Shown: positions 17,959 through 26,000 of the stretch, in pieces
Layout: each line of letters begins with the position of its first letter
Numbering within the stretch: position 1 is the stretch's first letter
Origin: Betaproteobacteria bacterium
GTDB lineage: Bacteria; Pseudomonadota; Gammaproteobacteria; Burkholderiales; SG8-39
NCBI GenBank assembly: GCA_004297625.1
Contig: SCTY01000071.1
Location: 186,001 to 250,000, forward strand
Length of the DNA: 64,000 nucleotides
Reading direction: 5' to 3'
Notes under the pieces: model-generated
Databases searched by the model: none
The model's input: only the letters and a program-made list of their open reading frames with translations
Told to the model about the DNA's origin: nothing
Translations under genes and position numbers: made by a program

Positions 17959-19580
17959 TCGGCGCCGAGGCGATTCTCAGGACGCTGCGCGCCATGGGAG
18001 TGGAGCGCATCTTCGCGTCCCCGGGATCCGACTGGGCGCCGCTGTGGGAAGCGCTCGCCCGCCCGCACGCGCCCGGCGAGATTCCCGAGTACGTCTCGGT
18101 GCGCCACGAGGAAACCGCGATCGCGATGGCGAGCGCGTACTCGAAGGCGGGCGGCAGGCTGCCGGCGGTGGTGCTGCACACCACCGTTGGGACATTGCAC
18201 GCGGCGATGGCGCTGCGCATCGCGCTGCACGAGCGCGTGCCGATGGTGGTGATGGCCGGCGAGTCGATCACTTTCGGCGAGCCGCCGGCGCCGCTGGTCG
18301 GCCGGCAATGGCTGCGCCTGCTCACCGACACGGGGGGCCCTGCGCGGCTCATCGAGCCGTGCGTCAAATGGAGCGTCGGCCTGAACGCCTGCCTGATCCT
18401 GCCGCAGACGGTGCAGCGCGCCTGCCAGCTTGCGCTGAACGCGCCGCGCGGGCCGGTGTTCGTGTCGGTGCCGATCGAATACCTGATGGAAACGATGGCG
18501 CAGCCGCTCCCCGAGCCGAGCGCGCTGCCGCGCCCGGTCGCCGCGCACCCGGCGGCCTTGGACGAGCTCGCGCGCGCGCTCTCCGCTGCGCGCAAGCCGC
18601 TCATCATCACCGAGGAAGCCGGGCGCGATCCCGCGGCCGTGCGCTCGCTCGTCGCGCTTGCCGAGGCGCTCGGGTCGCCGGTCGCCGAGGCCTGGCAGCC
18701 CTACTACGTCAATTTCCCGCGCGAGCACCCGCTGTACGCCGGAGTCGTTCCGGAAATAGAAGGGCTCGTAAAGGAGGCCGACGCGGTGCTGCTGGTCGAA
18801 TCCGTGGTTCCCTGGCATCCGCCGTCATCGCTCGGCAAAGGCGTCAAGATCTACGCGATCGGCGAAGACCCGTTGCGCTCGAACCTGCCGTTCTGGGGGT
18901 TTCGCGCCGACCTCGTCGTGCCCGGCGAGCTGCGCTCGACCCTTGATGGATTGCTTTCCCGGATAGATCGCAAAGAAACGCCTCGAACGGTAAGACAAGA
19001 CGTAAGGCCCGTTGCCGCCGCCATGAACACGGCCTGGATCGCGCAAGAGCTGAACGAAGTCCTGCGCAAGGGCGCCGTCGTGGTGAACGAGACCATCACG
19101 CATCGCCTGGAGCTGCTGCGGCGGCTGACGAAGCTCGAGCCGGGCGGGTTCTACGAATCGAGCTTCGGCGGCCTGGGCGTGGGTCTCGGTGTGGCGCTCG
19201 GCGTGAAATACGCGCAGCCCGAGCGCACCGTGATCGCGACGATCGGCGACGGGGCGTTCCACTACAACCCGGTGCTCGCCTCCTTCGGCGCGAGCCAGGA
19301 GCTCGGCCTGCCGATGCTGGTGGTGCTTTTCGACAACGCCGGCTACCTGTCGCAGAAGACCGACGTGAAGACCTATTACCCGGACGGATCGGCCGTCCGG
19401 ACCGGCAGGTTCGCAGGAACCGCCATCACGCCGCGCCCGGAATATGCGAAGCTCGCCGAAGCGTACGGCGGCTACGGCGAGAAGGTGACCGAGGCCGGCC
19501 AGGCGCGCGCCGCACTGCAACGAGGATTGCAGGAAGTCGAAAAAGGGCGCTTAGCGCTCGTGCACATGGTGCTGGAATGA
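17955..19580 (+). CDS. Thiamine pyrophosphate-dependent enzyme (acetolactate synthase / benzoylformate decarboxylase family)
   Basis: A 541-residue three-domain TPP enzyme. The activating Glu lies in RHEETAIAMASAYSKAGG (about 52), and the cofactor motif runs from GDG at 431-433 to DN at 460-461. Such enzymes decarboxylate or ligate 2-oxo acids. It is coupled by ATGA to the serine-less hydrolase upstream and to the 2Fe-2S subunit downstream, so it belongs to one pathway with the Mo-hydroxylase. A phosphonopyruvate- or benzoylformate-decarboxylase-like role is possible; the substrate is unknown. Confidence 0.85.
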   Translation: MIGAEAILRTLRAMGVERIFASPGSDWAPLWEALARPHAPGEIPEYVSVRHEETAIAMASAYSKAGGRLPAVVLHTTVGTLHAAMALRIALHERVPMVVMAGESITFGEPPAPLVGRQWLRLLTDTGGPARLIEPCVKWSVGLNACLILPQTVQRACQLALNAPRGPVFVSVPIEYLMETMAQPLPEPSALPRPVAAHPAALDELARALSAARKPLIITEEAGRDPAAVRSLVALAEALGSPVAEAWQPYYVNFPREHPLYAGVVPEIEGLVKEADAVLLVESVVPWHPPSSLGKGVKIYAIGEDPLRSNLPFWGFRADLVVPGELRSTLDGLLSRIDRKETPRTVRQDVRPVAAAMNTAWIAQELNEVLRKGAVVVNETITHRLELLRRLTKLEPGGFYESSFGGLGVGLGVALGVKYAQPERTVIATIGDGAFHYNPVLASFGASQELGLPMLVVLFDNAGYLSQKTDVKTYYPDGSAVRTGRFAGTAITPRPEYAKLAEAYGGYGEKVTEAGQARAALQRGLQEVEKGRLALVHMVLE

Positions 19581-20035
19581 CGGAATTCGAGGTGAACGGC
19601 GAGCGGCGCAGCGTCGCCGCCGATCCGGACACGCCGCTCCTTTACGTGCTGCGCAACGATCTCGGCCTCGTCGGCAGCCGCTACGGCTGCGGCACCGGCC
19701 AGTGCGGCGCCTGCTTCGTGATGGTCGACGGCAAGGCGCTGCCTTCGTGCGACACGCCGCTCTGGAGCGTGGCGAACAAGTCGGTGATCACCGTGGAGGG
19801 GCTCTCCAAAGGCGGCGCGCTGCATCCGGTGCAGAAGGCGCTCCTTGCCGAGCAGGCCGCGCAGTGCGGCTATTGCATCAGCGGCATCGCGGTGACCGCG
19901 GCGGCTTTTCTCCAACAAAACAAAAACCCGAGTGAAAGCGAAGTGCGCGCGGCCCTGGATCGCAATCTTTGCCGCTGCGGCGCGCATAACCGCGTAGTAC
20001 GCGCGGTGCTGCGTGCCGCGAAGGAGATGCCATGA
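19577..20035 (+). CDS. 2Fe-2S iron-sulfur subunit of molybdenum hydroxylase (CoxS/NicA-like)
   Basis: A 152-residue electron-transfer subunit with the ferredoxin-type cluster ligands Cys38, 43, 46 and 58 (YGCGTGQCGAC) and the second cluster Cys97, 100, 132 and 134 (CGYCISG...NLCRCGAH). It passes electrons from the Mo centre. It overlaps the TPP-enzyme gene as ATGA. Its partner large subunit starts at 20163, separated by a 106-base palindromic repeat inserted exactly at the junction. No FAD (CoxM-like) subunit is encoded, which matches two-subunit enzymes such as nicotinate or isoquinoline dehydrogenase. Confidence 0.92.
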   Translation: MTEFEVNGERRSVAADPDTPLLYVLRNDLGLVGSRYGCGTGQCGACFVMVDGKALPSCDTPLWSVANKSVITVEGLSKGGALHPVQKALLAEQAAQCGYCISGIAVTAAAFLQQNKNPSESEVRAALDRNLCRCGAHNRVVRAVLRAAKEMP

Positions 20036-20044
20036 GCCTTGCTT

Positions 20045-20150
20045 CCCCCCCTGTTAAGGGGGGAGCGAGCGGTTTTCGCGAGCGGGGGGTTTGCTTTTTC
20101 GAAAACCAACCCCCCGCTCGTTTCACTCGCGACCCCCTTCACAGGGGGTC
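20045..20150 (+). repeat. Solo palindromic element (copy B) at a gene junction
   Basis: A gene-free 106-base copy of the element at 4941-5466. It has an outer hairpin CCCCCC-TGTTAA-GGGGGG at the left, GACCCCCT-TCAC-AGGGGGTC at the right, GCGAGC-rich inner arms, and a centre TTTTTCGAAAACC. It starts 9 bases after the TGA of the 2Fe-2S subunit and ends 12 bases before the ATG of the large subunit. Left flank GCCATGAGCC and right flank GCCAATGAGCC are near duplicates, as if an ATGA overlap had been opened. Confidence 0.8.
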
Positions 20151-20162
20151 AAAGGTACGCCA

Positions 20163-22172
20163 ATGAGCCGGCGCATCCGCTTCGAGCGCGACCGCAGCGT
20201 GTGGATCGCGAGCGGCAAGGTGGAGCTCGGCCAGGGCATCAACACCGCGCTCGCACAGATCGCCGCGGAAGAGCTCGACGTCGCGCTGGAGCGCATCCGC
20301 ATCGTCGCGCCGAGCACCGCCTATAGCCCCGACGAGGGCTACACCTCCGGCAGCATGTCGATCCAGGAAGGCGGCAAGGGCATGCGCGCCGCCTGCGTGG
20401 AGGCGCGCGGCAGGCTGCTCGCGCACGCGGCGCAGCTCCTCGGTGCGCCGATCGCCGAGCTCACGGTCGAGGACGGCACGATCCGGGCGAAGAACGGCAG
20501 CAGCGTGACTTACTGGGAGTGCGCCGCCGAGGCGACCGAAGCGCCGCCGGCGGGCGCGGGCGTGAAGCCCTCGGGCCCGGCGCGCGTCCTCGGAAAGAGC
20601 GCGCCGCGCATCGACCTCCCGGCGAAGATCATCGGCCAGCCCGCCTACGTGCACGACATGAAGCTCCCCGGGATGCTGCACGCGCGCATCGTGCGGCCTT
20701 CCCGTCCTTTCAAAAGAATTGTTTCTTTAGAGAGAATAAAGATCCCCGGGGTCTCTGTCGTACAAGACGGCAGCTTCGTCGGCGTGCTCGCCGAGCGCGA
20801 GGAGGCGGCGATCGCGGCGGCGAAGAAGCTGCGCGAAAAGTCGGTGTGGGAAGAATCGCGGGTGCCCGAGGACTTCCACGCCTGGCTGCGAAAGAACGTC
20901 ACCGAGCGCGTCATCACCAAGGAGGCGCGAAGCGAGGTTCGCGGCGAAAAAACGTTGAAGGCCTCGTATACGAAGCCGTTCATCGCGCACGCCTCGATCG
21001 GCCCCTCGTGCGCCATCGCGCGCATGAAGGACGGCAAGCTCGAGGTGTGGACCCACAGCCAGGGCATCTTCGGGCTGCGACATGAACTGTCCATAGTTCT
21101 CAACCTCCCCGTTGAGAGCATTGTTGTTACTCACGCCGAAGGCGCCGGGTGCTATGGGCACAACGGCGCCGACGACGTGGCGCTCGACGCGGCGCTGCTC
21201 GCGCGCGCGGCGAGCGGCCGCCCGGTGAGGCTGCAGTGGACGCGCGAGGACGAGTTCGCCTGGGAGCCTTACGGCCCGGCGATGTCGTTCGACCTCGAAG
21301 CGAAGCTCGACGCGAGCGGCGGCATCGTCTCGTGGAAGCACGAGTTCTGGAGCAACGGGCACACCAACCGGCCCGGCCGCTCGCCCAAGCCCGCGCTCTT
21401 CGCCGCCGGCCAGCTCGCGAAGCCCTTCGAGCGCACGCCTGCCATCGACCCGGCGCTGCCCGCGGGCGGCTCGGAGCGCAACGCCATCCCGCTCTACGAT
21501 TTTCCCGACCTCCTCGTCGTGAAGAACTACGTGCGCGAGACGCCGCGCCGGGTTTCCTCGCTGCGCGCGCTGGGCGCGTACGGCAACGTGTTTGCCATCG
21601 AGTCGTTCATGGACGAGCTTGCGGCGGCGGCGGGCGCCGACCCGATCGAGTTTCGCCTCAAGCATCTGAAGGACCCGCGCGCCCGCGCAGTGCTGGAAAG
21701 ACTTATTCCCGAATTCCGCAACCGAAAAAAAGCGGAAGCATGGGGCCACGGCATCGCCTTCGCCAAATACAAGAATATCGGCGCTTACTGCGCGGTGCTC
21801 GCCGAGGTGGAGGCGGGGGAGGTGCTGCGCGTGAGACGCCTCGTGCTTGCCGCGGACGTCGGGCTGCAGATCAACCCGGACGGCGTGGCGAACCAGCTCG
21901 AAGGCGGCGCGATTCAGGCGACGAGCTGGACGCTCAAGGAGGACGGCAAGATCGGCGCGGTGTCGTGGGAGGACTACCCGATTCTCAAGTTCACCGAAGT
22001 GCCGAAGGTCGAAGTCTTGCTCTTGAACAACGATTTTCCGTCGCTTGGCGCGGGAGAGGCCGCGCAGGGCCCGACTGCCGCGGCGATCGCCAACGCGCTC
22101 TACGACGCGCTCGGCGTGCGCGTGCGCGACCTGCCGCTCACGCCCGAGCGCATCGTGAAGGCCATGGGTTGA
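20163..22172 (+). CDS. Molybdopterin-binding large subunit (NicB/IorB-like)
   Basis: A 669-residue Mo-hydroxylase catalytic subunit of the isoquinoline 1-oxidoreductase beta / nicotinate dehydrogenase type, which has a permuted order starting with KVELGQGINTALAQIAAEEL. Later segments include YTSGSMSIQEGG, GYGHNGADDVALDAALLAR (pterin loop) and SLGAGEAAQGPTAAAIANAL with the catalytic Glu. The ATG at 20163 is used; an in-frame ATG at 20091 lies inside the repeat and is artefactual. With the 2Fe-2S subunit upstream it should hydroxylate an aromatic or N-heterocyclic acid. Confidence 0.88.
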   Translation: MSRRIRFERDRSVWIASGKVELGQGINTALAQIAAEELDVALERIRIVAPSTAYSPDEGYTSGSMSIQEGGKGMRAACVEARGRLLAHAAQLLGAPIAELTVEDGTIRAKNGSSVTYWECAAEATEAPPAGAGVKPSGPARVLGKSAPRIDLPAKIIGQPAYVHDMKLPGMLHARIVRPSRPFKRIVSLERIKIPGVSVVQDGSFVGVLAEREEAAIAAAKKLREKSVWEESRVPEDFHAWLRKNVTERVITKEARSEVRGEKTLKASYTKPFIAHASIGPSCAIARMKDGKLEVWTHSQGIFGLRHELSIVLNLPVESIVVTHAEGAGCYGHNGADDVALDAALLARAASGRPVRLQWTREDEFAWEPYGPAMSFDLEAKLDASGGIVSWKHEFWSNGHTNRPGRSPKPALFAAGQLAKPFERTPAIDPALPAGGSERNAIPLYDFPDLLVVKNYVRETPRRVSSLRALGAYGNVFAIESFMDELAAAAGADPIEFRLKHLKDPRARAVLERLIPEFRNRKKAEAWGHGIAFAKYKNIGAYCAVLAEVEAGEVLRVRRLVLAADVGLQINPDGVANQLEGGAIQATSWTLKEDGKIGAVSWEDYPILKFTEVPKVEVLLLNNDFPSLGAGEAAQGPTAAAIANALYDALGVRVRDLPLTPERIVKAMG

Positions 22173-22188
22173 GTTTCGAGGAGAAAAA

Positions 22189-23280
22189 ATGAAGCTCGGG
22201 ATGTTCATGATGCCGGTGCACCCGCTGAACCGGAACCCCAGCGAGACGCTGAAGGAGGACCGCGAGGCGGTGATCCTCGCCGACAAGCTCGGGTTCCACG
22301 ACGTGTTCATCGGCGAGCACCTCACGGACAAGGCCGAGAACATCACCAACTCGATGCTGTTCCTCGCGACGCTGATCCACTCGACCGAGCGCATCAGGCT
22401 CGCGAGCGGCACCTGCAACCTGTCGCAGCTGCATCCGGTGCTGGTCGCCGCGCAGGCGGCGATGATGGACCACCTGTGCGAAGGGCGCTTCATCCTCGGC
22501 GTGAGCCCGGGCGCGCTGGTGTCCGACGCGGAGGTGCTCGGCATCCTCGACGAGGACCGCAACAGGATGTTCGCCGAGGCGATCGACGTGATCCTCGCCA
22601 TCTGGGAGCGCGAGCCGCCCTACGACATCGACTTCCCGGGCAACCGCTTCAAGGTGACCACGCGCAAGACCATGGACCTGCCGTACGGCGTCGGCGTCAT
22701 GCCCAAGCCCTACCAGAAGCCGCGCCCCGAGATCGTCGGCACCGTCGTCGCGCCCTTTTCCAAGGGCGTGGTGGCGATGGGCGAGCGCGATTTCCACCCG
22801 CTGTCGGCGAACTTTTTGCTGCCGCACTGGCTGAAGACGCACTGGGCGAACTACGCCGAGGGCAAGAAGAAGAAAGGCATCGAGCCCGATCCCGCGGAGT
22901 GGCGCGTGGCGCGCACCGTGTTCGTCGCCGACGACGACAGGGTCGCCGCTGCCTACGGGCGCCACGACGCGGGGAGCCCCTACCGCTTCTACTACAAGCA
23001 GCTCCAGACCAAGCTCACCAAGGCCGGCCGGCACGCGGTGTTCAAGGAGCGCCTCGACCAGCCCGACAACGAGATCACCTACGAATTCGTGCTCGAGCGC
23101 CTGTGCATCTACGGCACGGTGAACAAGGTGGTCGACGAGATCCTGAAGCTGCGCGAGCAGGTCGGCGACTTCGGCGAGCTCGTCTACGCCGGCATGGACT
23201 GGGTCGATCCCGATCTCGCCAAGCGCTCGATGGAGCTCATGGCCGACGAGGTCATGCCGCAGGTGAACCGGGCGATCTAG
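22189..23280 (+). CDS. LLM-class flavin-dependent oxidoreductase (luciferase-like)
   Basis: A 363-residue bacterial-luciferase-fold protein using reduced FMN or F420. It opens with MKLGMFMMPVHPLNRNP and has the typical FIGEHL, IRLASGTCNLSQLHPV and GRFILGVSPGAL segments. It follows the Mo-hydroxylase large subunit by 16 bases on the same strand, so it is probably the last gene of that operon, perhaps performing a monooxygenation after ring hydroxylation. The substrate cannot be assigned. Confidence 0.85.
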   Translation: MKLGMFMMPVHPLNRNPSETLKEDREAVILADKLGFHDVFIGEHLTDKAENITNSMLFLATLIHSTERIRLASGTCNLSQLHPVLVAAQAAMMDHLCEGRFILGVSPGALVSDAEVLGILDEDRNRMFAEAIDVILAIWEREPPYDIDFPGNRFKVTTRKTMDLPYGVGVMPKPYQKPRPEIVGTVVAPFSKGVVAMGERDFHPLSANFLLPHWLKTHWANYAEGKKKKGIEPDPAEWRVARTVFVADDDRVAAAYGRHDAGSPYRFYYKQLQTKLTKAGRHAVFKERLDQPDNEITYEFVLERLCIYGTVNKVVDEILKLREQVGDFGELVYAGMDWVDPDLAKRSMELMADEVMPQVNRAI

Positions 23281-23702
23281 AAGTAACGGACCAGGTACGG
23301 CAGCAGCGCGAGGAGGCCCGCAAGCACGATAGCCAGGCCGGCGATCGTCATCGCCCACCGGCTGCGCACCGCCTGGCTCGCCAGCTCGGCTCTCATGCGG
23401 GCGATGTGCTGCTTGTTCTGCTCCTCGACCTGCGCGACCCTCAAAGCGAGTTGCGAGAGAGCCTCGGTCAGGCCGTTGGCCTGCTCGGCAAGCCGCTTGG
23501 TCAGCTCCGATTGGGAGGCCACCGCCTCGGAGAGCTGCTCGAGCGTAAGAGCACCTCTGTCTTGCTCCCTGGGCTCGGCGGGGGCGGATAGTTCTTTTCT
23601 TTCCGCGCGCCAGCTCTTTACGCGGTCCCACGCCTGGCTTGCCGCGTTCAGCACCGTTTCGCCGTACCTCAGAAGCTTGTCCCACGGAACTTGGGCAGCC
23701 AT
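23277..23702 (-). CDS. Coiled-coil protein with C-terminal membrane anchor, unknown function
   Basis: A 141-residue protein of no recognised family. Residues about 50-105 are rich in heptad-like Leu, Ala and Glu (LEQLSEAVASQSELTKRL...), predicting a coiled coil. The C-terminus is a single hydrophobic helix (WAMTIAGLAIVLAGLLALLPY) followed by a short tail, as in tail-anchored proteins. It converges with the LLM gene with a 4-base overlap. The start is ATG at 23702. Confidence 0.6.
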   Translation of the reverse strand: MAAQVPWDKLLRYGETVLNAASQAWDRVKSWRAERKELSAPAEPREQDRGALTLEQLSEAVASQSELTKRLAEQANGLTEALSQLALRVAQVEEQNKQHIARMRAELASQAVRSRWAMTIAGLAIVLAGLLALLPYLVRYF

Positions 23703-23734
23703 GCGCACCATTATCACCGCAACACAGTGCGAAA

Positions 23735-23763
23735 GGAATTAAGGCTCTGACCCCGAATTCAGG
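23735..23763. repeat. Single arm of a GGGGTCAGAGTC-type inverted repeat
   Basis: GAATTAAGGCTCTGACCCCGAATTC-like sequence (one base different from the arm at 55520-55544) lies alone at the 3' end of the sigma-factor gene and supplies that gene's TGA. No partner arm is seen nearby, so it looks like a remnant of the same family as the perfect repeat at 55478-55544. Confidence 0.6.
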
Positions 23764-24439
23764 TGGCCGATAGACCGAGCTGCTTGAGTACGCTGTCGAC
23801 GATCCGGTCGCAGCGCGCGCCGTCGAAGCCGAAGGCGTCTTCCATCGTGAGGTCGAGGTCGCGGGCGAGCGCCTCGCGCAGCAGGCCGCGTGCGCGGAAG
23901 TAGCGCGTGCGCACGGTCGCCTCGGGCATGTCGAGCGCGGCGGCGGTTTCCTCCACCGAGAGCTCTTCCACGCCGCGCAGCATGAAGACGGCGCGATAGC
24001 CATCGGGCAGCTCGTCGATGCGCGCTTCGAGAAGCTTGCGCATCTGGCCGCGCAGCGTTTCGCGCTCGGGTCCTTCTTGCTTGTCCATATCGGGTTCCGG
24101 CTCTTCCACCGTGCCGTCGATCGGCACCACTTCGGCGAGCCTCGCGTTGCGCCGGCGGCGCATCAGCGCCTCGTTCGCCGCGATGCGCACCAGCCACGTC
24201 GAGAGCTTCGACTCGCCGCGAAACTTGTCGAAGGCGTTGTAGGCCTTGATGTAGGCGTCCTGCACCGCGTCTTCCGCGTCGGTGTCGTTGCGCAGGATGG
24301 CGCGCGCCGTGCGGTAGAGCATCCGGTTGTGCCGCCGCATGAGCGCCTCCATGGCGCGGCCGTCGCCCGCTTTGATGCGCTCGATGAGCTCCAAGTCATT
24401 GAGAGTCTCGAAGGCTACGGCCGCGGTCTTAGGCTTCAT
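23759..24439 (-). CDS. ECF-type RNA polymerase sigma factor
   Basis: A 226-residue sigma-70 family protein with region 2 (MRRHNRMLYRTARAIL...DAEDAVQDAYIKAYNAF...LSTWLVRIAANEA) and region 4 (LPDGYRAVFMLRGVEELSVEETAAAL...VRTRYFRARGLLREAL). An acidic linker separates them. The ATG at 24439 overlaps the folE stop by 11 bases; a GTG at 24451 is an alternative. No anti-sigma gene is adjacent. The stop codon lies inside a repeat arm, so the C-terminus may have been altered by it. Confidence 0.88.
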   Translation of the reverse strand: MKPKTAAVAFETLNDLELIERIKAGDGRAMEALMRRHNRMLYRTARAILRNDTDAEDAVQDAYIKAYNAFDKFRGESKLSTWLVRIAANEALMRRRRNARLAEVVPIDGTVEEPEPDMDKQEGPERETLRGQMRKLLEARIDELPDGYRAVFMLRGVEELSVEETAAALDMPEATVRTRYFRARGLLREALARDLDLTMEDAFGFDGARCDRIVDSVLKQLGLSAT

Positions 24440-24980
24440 TGATGACTCCACGCACTGCGCGGGTTACGGTCGACGACATCTGCTTTTGGACGCCGCGCAT
24501 CGCCATGCACATGTGCTGCGCCTCCATGATCACCCTCACTCCGCGCGGATGCAGGACTTCCATCAGCGCGTCGGCCACCTGAGCGGTGAGGCGCTCCTGC
24601 ACCTGGAGCCGGCGCGCGAAGAGCTCGATGAGCCGCGGAATCTTCGACAAGCCGATGATCTTCCGGGTCGGAAGGTACGCCACGTGCGCGCGGCCGAAGA
24701 AAGGCAGCAGGTGGTGCTCGCACAGCGAGAAAAATTCCACGTCGCGCACGAGGATGAGGCCATCGTCCTCGGCGTCGAAGATTGCGTTGCCGACCACGCT
24801 GGCCGGATCGGCCTCGTAGCCCGAGGTGAGGAAGCGCATGGCCTTGGAGAAGCGCTTCGGGGTCTGCAGGAGGCCGGGACGGCGGCTGTCCTCGCCGAGG
24901 TGGCTGAGGATCGCCTCGACGTGCGGGGCGAGCGGGTCATCGGCTAGTTTGGCTTCAGTCGGATGTTGTTGGGTGAGCAT
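24429..24980 (-). CDS. folE: GTP cyclohydrolase I
   Basis: A 183-residue FolE, which converts GTP to 7,8-dihydroneopterin triphosphate, the first step of folate or pterin synthesis. Zinc ligands are visible as Cys87 and His90 (SLCEHHLLPFFGRAHVAY) and Cys157 (QHMCMAMRG), with the QER...AQVADAL segment typical of the family. It sits between a LysR gene (26-base overlap) and the sigma factor, and is unrelated to the catabolic genes in function. Confidence 0.95.
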   Translation of the reverse strand: MLTQQHPTEAKLADDPLAPHVEAILSHLGEDSRRPGLLQTPKRFSKAMRFLTSGYEADPASVVGNAIFDAEDDGLILVRDVEFFSLCEHHLLPFFGRAHVAYLPTRKIIGLSKIPRLIELFARRLQVQERLTAQVADALMEVLHPRGVRVIMEAQHMCMAMRGVQKQMSSTVTRAVRGVINEA

Positions 24981-25917
24981 GCGGCATTGGATGACGGCTG
25001 CCGCCGTTCCGTTTCAGGGCCGCTTCGTCCCGGATGCAGGCGATCAGCGCCTGCAGGGCCGCCCCGGGCTCGGCGTCGGCGCGCCGCATGAGCCCTATCG
25101 GCTCCTCGGTGCCGGCCGTCGAAACCGGCAGTCGAACCAGCACGCCGGAGGCGATGTCCGGCTCCACAGCGCCGAGCGGCACGAACCATACCGCGTCGCT
25201 TTGCAGAACGACGCTGCGCGCAAACGAGATCGACAGCGTTTCGATGCAGTCGTTCGGTACCGTCTCGCCGTGGGCGCGCAGCAGGCTCTCGGCGCTATGG
25301 CGGATGATCGTTCCTTTCGTCGCAAGTACAGCGGGATACGTTTTTATCCGTTCGAAACCTATCTCGTGGTCGAGCATGGGATGCGCGGCGCGCACGGCAA
25401 GCACGAGCCGATCTGAATAGAGGTGCTCGAAGGTGACGCCGGACATTTGTTCGGGATCGGAGAGCCTGCCGACGACGAGCTCCACCTGCCGCTGCCTTAG
25501 AGCGGCGAGCAGCTCGGCGTTGGCCGCCGTAATGACCCTCAGCAGCGCCGCCGGCGCCTTGCGGCGCAGCGCGAGCGCTACGCGCGGCATGATCGCCGGG
25601 GCGACGGTGGGCAACACGCCGACCGCGAGCGACTCGGCGCCGCGCGCTTTCGCCGCGATGCCGTCGAGCCCGCTGCGCAGCGCGCTGACACTCGACCCCG
25701 CGTACCGCAGGAATTGCTCGCCTTCGGCGGTCGGCACGGCGCCGCGGCGTCCGCGCTCGAAGAGCCGAATGCCGAGGATGTCCTCGAGCTCCTTGATCGT
25801 CTTGGACACTGCCGGCTGCGAGATCGACAGGCGCTTTGCCGCGTTCTGCAGGCCGCCGTGCTCGGCGACCGCGAGAGCGCACTGCAGGTGGCGCAGCTTT
25901 ATTCGGCTTTCGCGCAT
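24955..25917 (-). CDS. PcaQ-like LysR-family transcriptional regulator
   Basis: A 320-residue LysR regulator. The ATG at 25917 opens MRESRIKLRHLQCALAVAEHGGLQNAAKRLSISQPAVSKTI, a winged-helix domain very like PcaQ, followed by the co-inducer domain. PcaQ proteins activate protocatechuate genes in response to carboxymuconate-type intermediates. It is divergent from pcaHG (26001), and a LysR-type dyad lies in the 83-base gap. Regulation of pcaHG by this protein is therefore strongly suggested by position and similarity. Confidence 0.85.
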   Translation of the reverse strand: MRESRIKLRHLQCALAVAEHGGLQNAAKRLSISQPAVSKTIKELEDILGIRLFERGRRGAVPTAEGEQFLRYAGSSVSALRSGLDGIAAKARGAESLAVGVLPTVAPAIMPRVALALRRKAPAALLRVITAANAELLAALRQRQVELVVGRLSDPEQMSGVTFEHLYSDRLVLAVRAAHPMLDHEIGFERIKTYPAVLATKGTIIRHSAESLLRAHGETVPNDCIETLSISFARSVVLQSDAVWFVPLGAVEPDIASGVLVRLPVSTAGTEEPIGLMRRADAEPGAALQALIACIRDEAALKRNGGSRHPMPHAHPTTSD

Positions 25918-25922
25918 GGTTC

Positions 25923-25942
25923 GTATAACCGGGGGATTATAC
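25923..25942. promoter_or_regulatory. Probable PcaQ-type operator
   Basis: GTATAA-N8-TTATAC is a perfect 6-base inverted repeat in the gap between the LysR gene and pcaH. The core ATAACC-N4-GATTAT (25925-25940) matches the published PcaQ box, as I recall it (ATAACC-N4-GGTTAA), at 10 of 12 positions and fits the T-N11-A rule of LysR boxes. Confidence 0.65.
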
Positions 25943-26000
25943 AAATGGCGCTGAAAACTCAATTTACATCAAGGAATGGTTAGGCAAAGCTGCACGCCCT

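Noticed and set aside
20091..20162. Upstream extension of the NicB-like subunit from an ATG at 20091
   Set aside because: The extra 24 residues are translated from the palindromic repeat; the ATG at 20163 follows the element and matches the family N-terminus.
24429..25917. folE as part of the catabolic operon providing a pterin cofactor for the Mo enzymes
   Set aside because: Molybdopterin is made from GTP by MoaA/MoaC, not FolE; the gene arrangement with LysR and sigma factor gives no further support.
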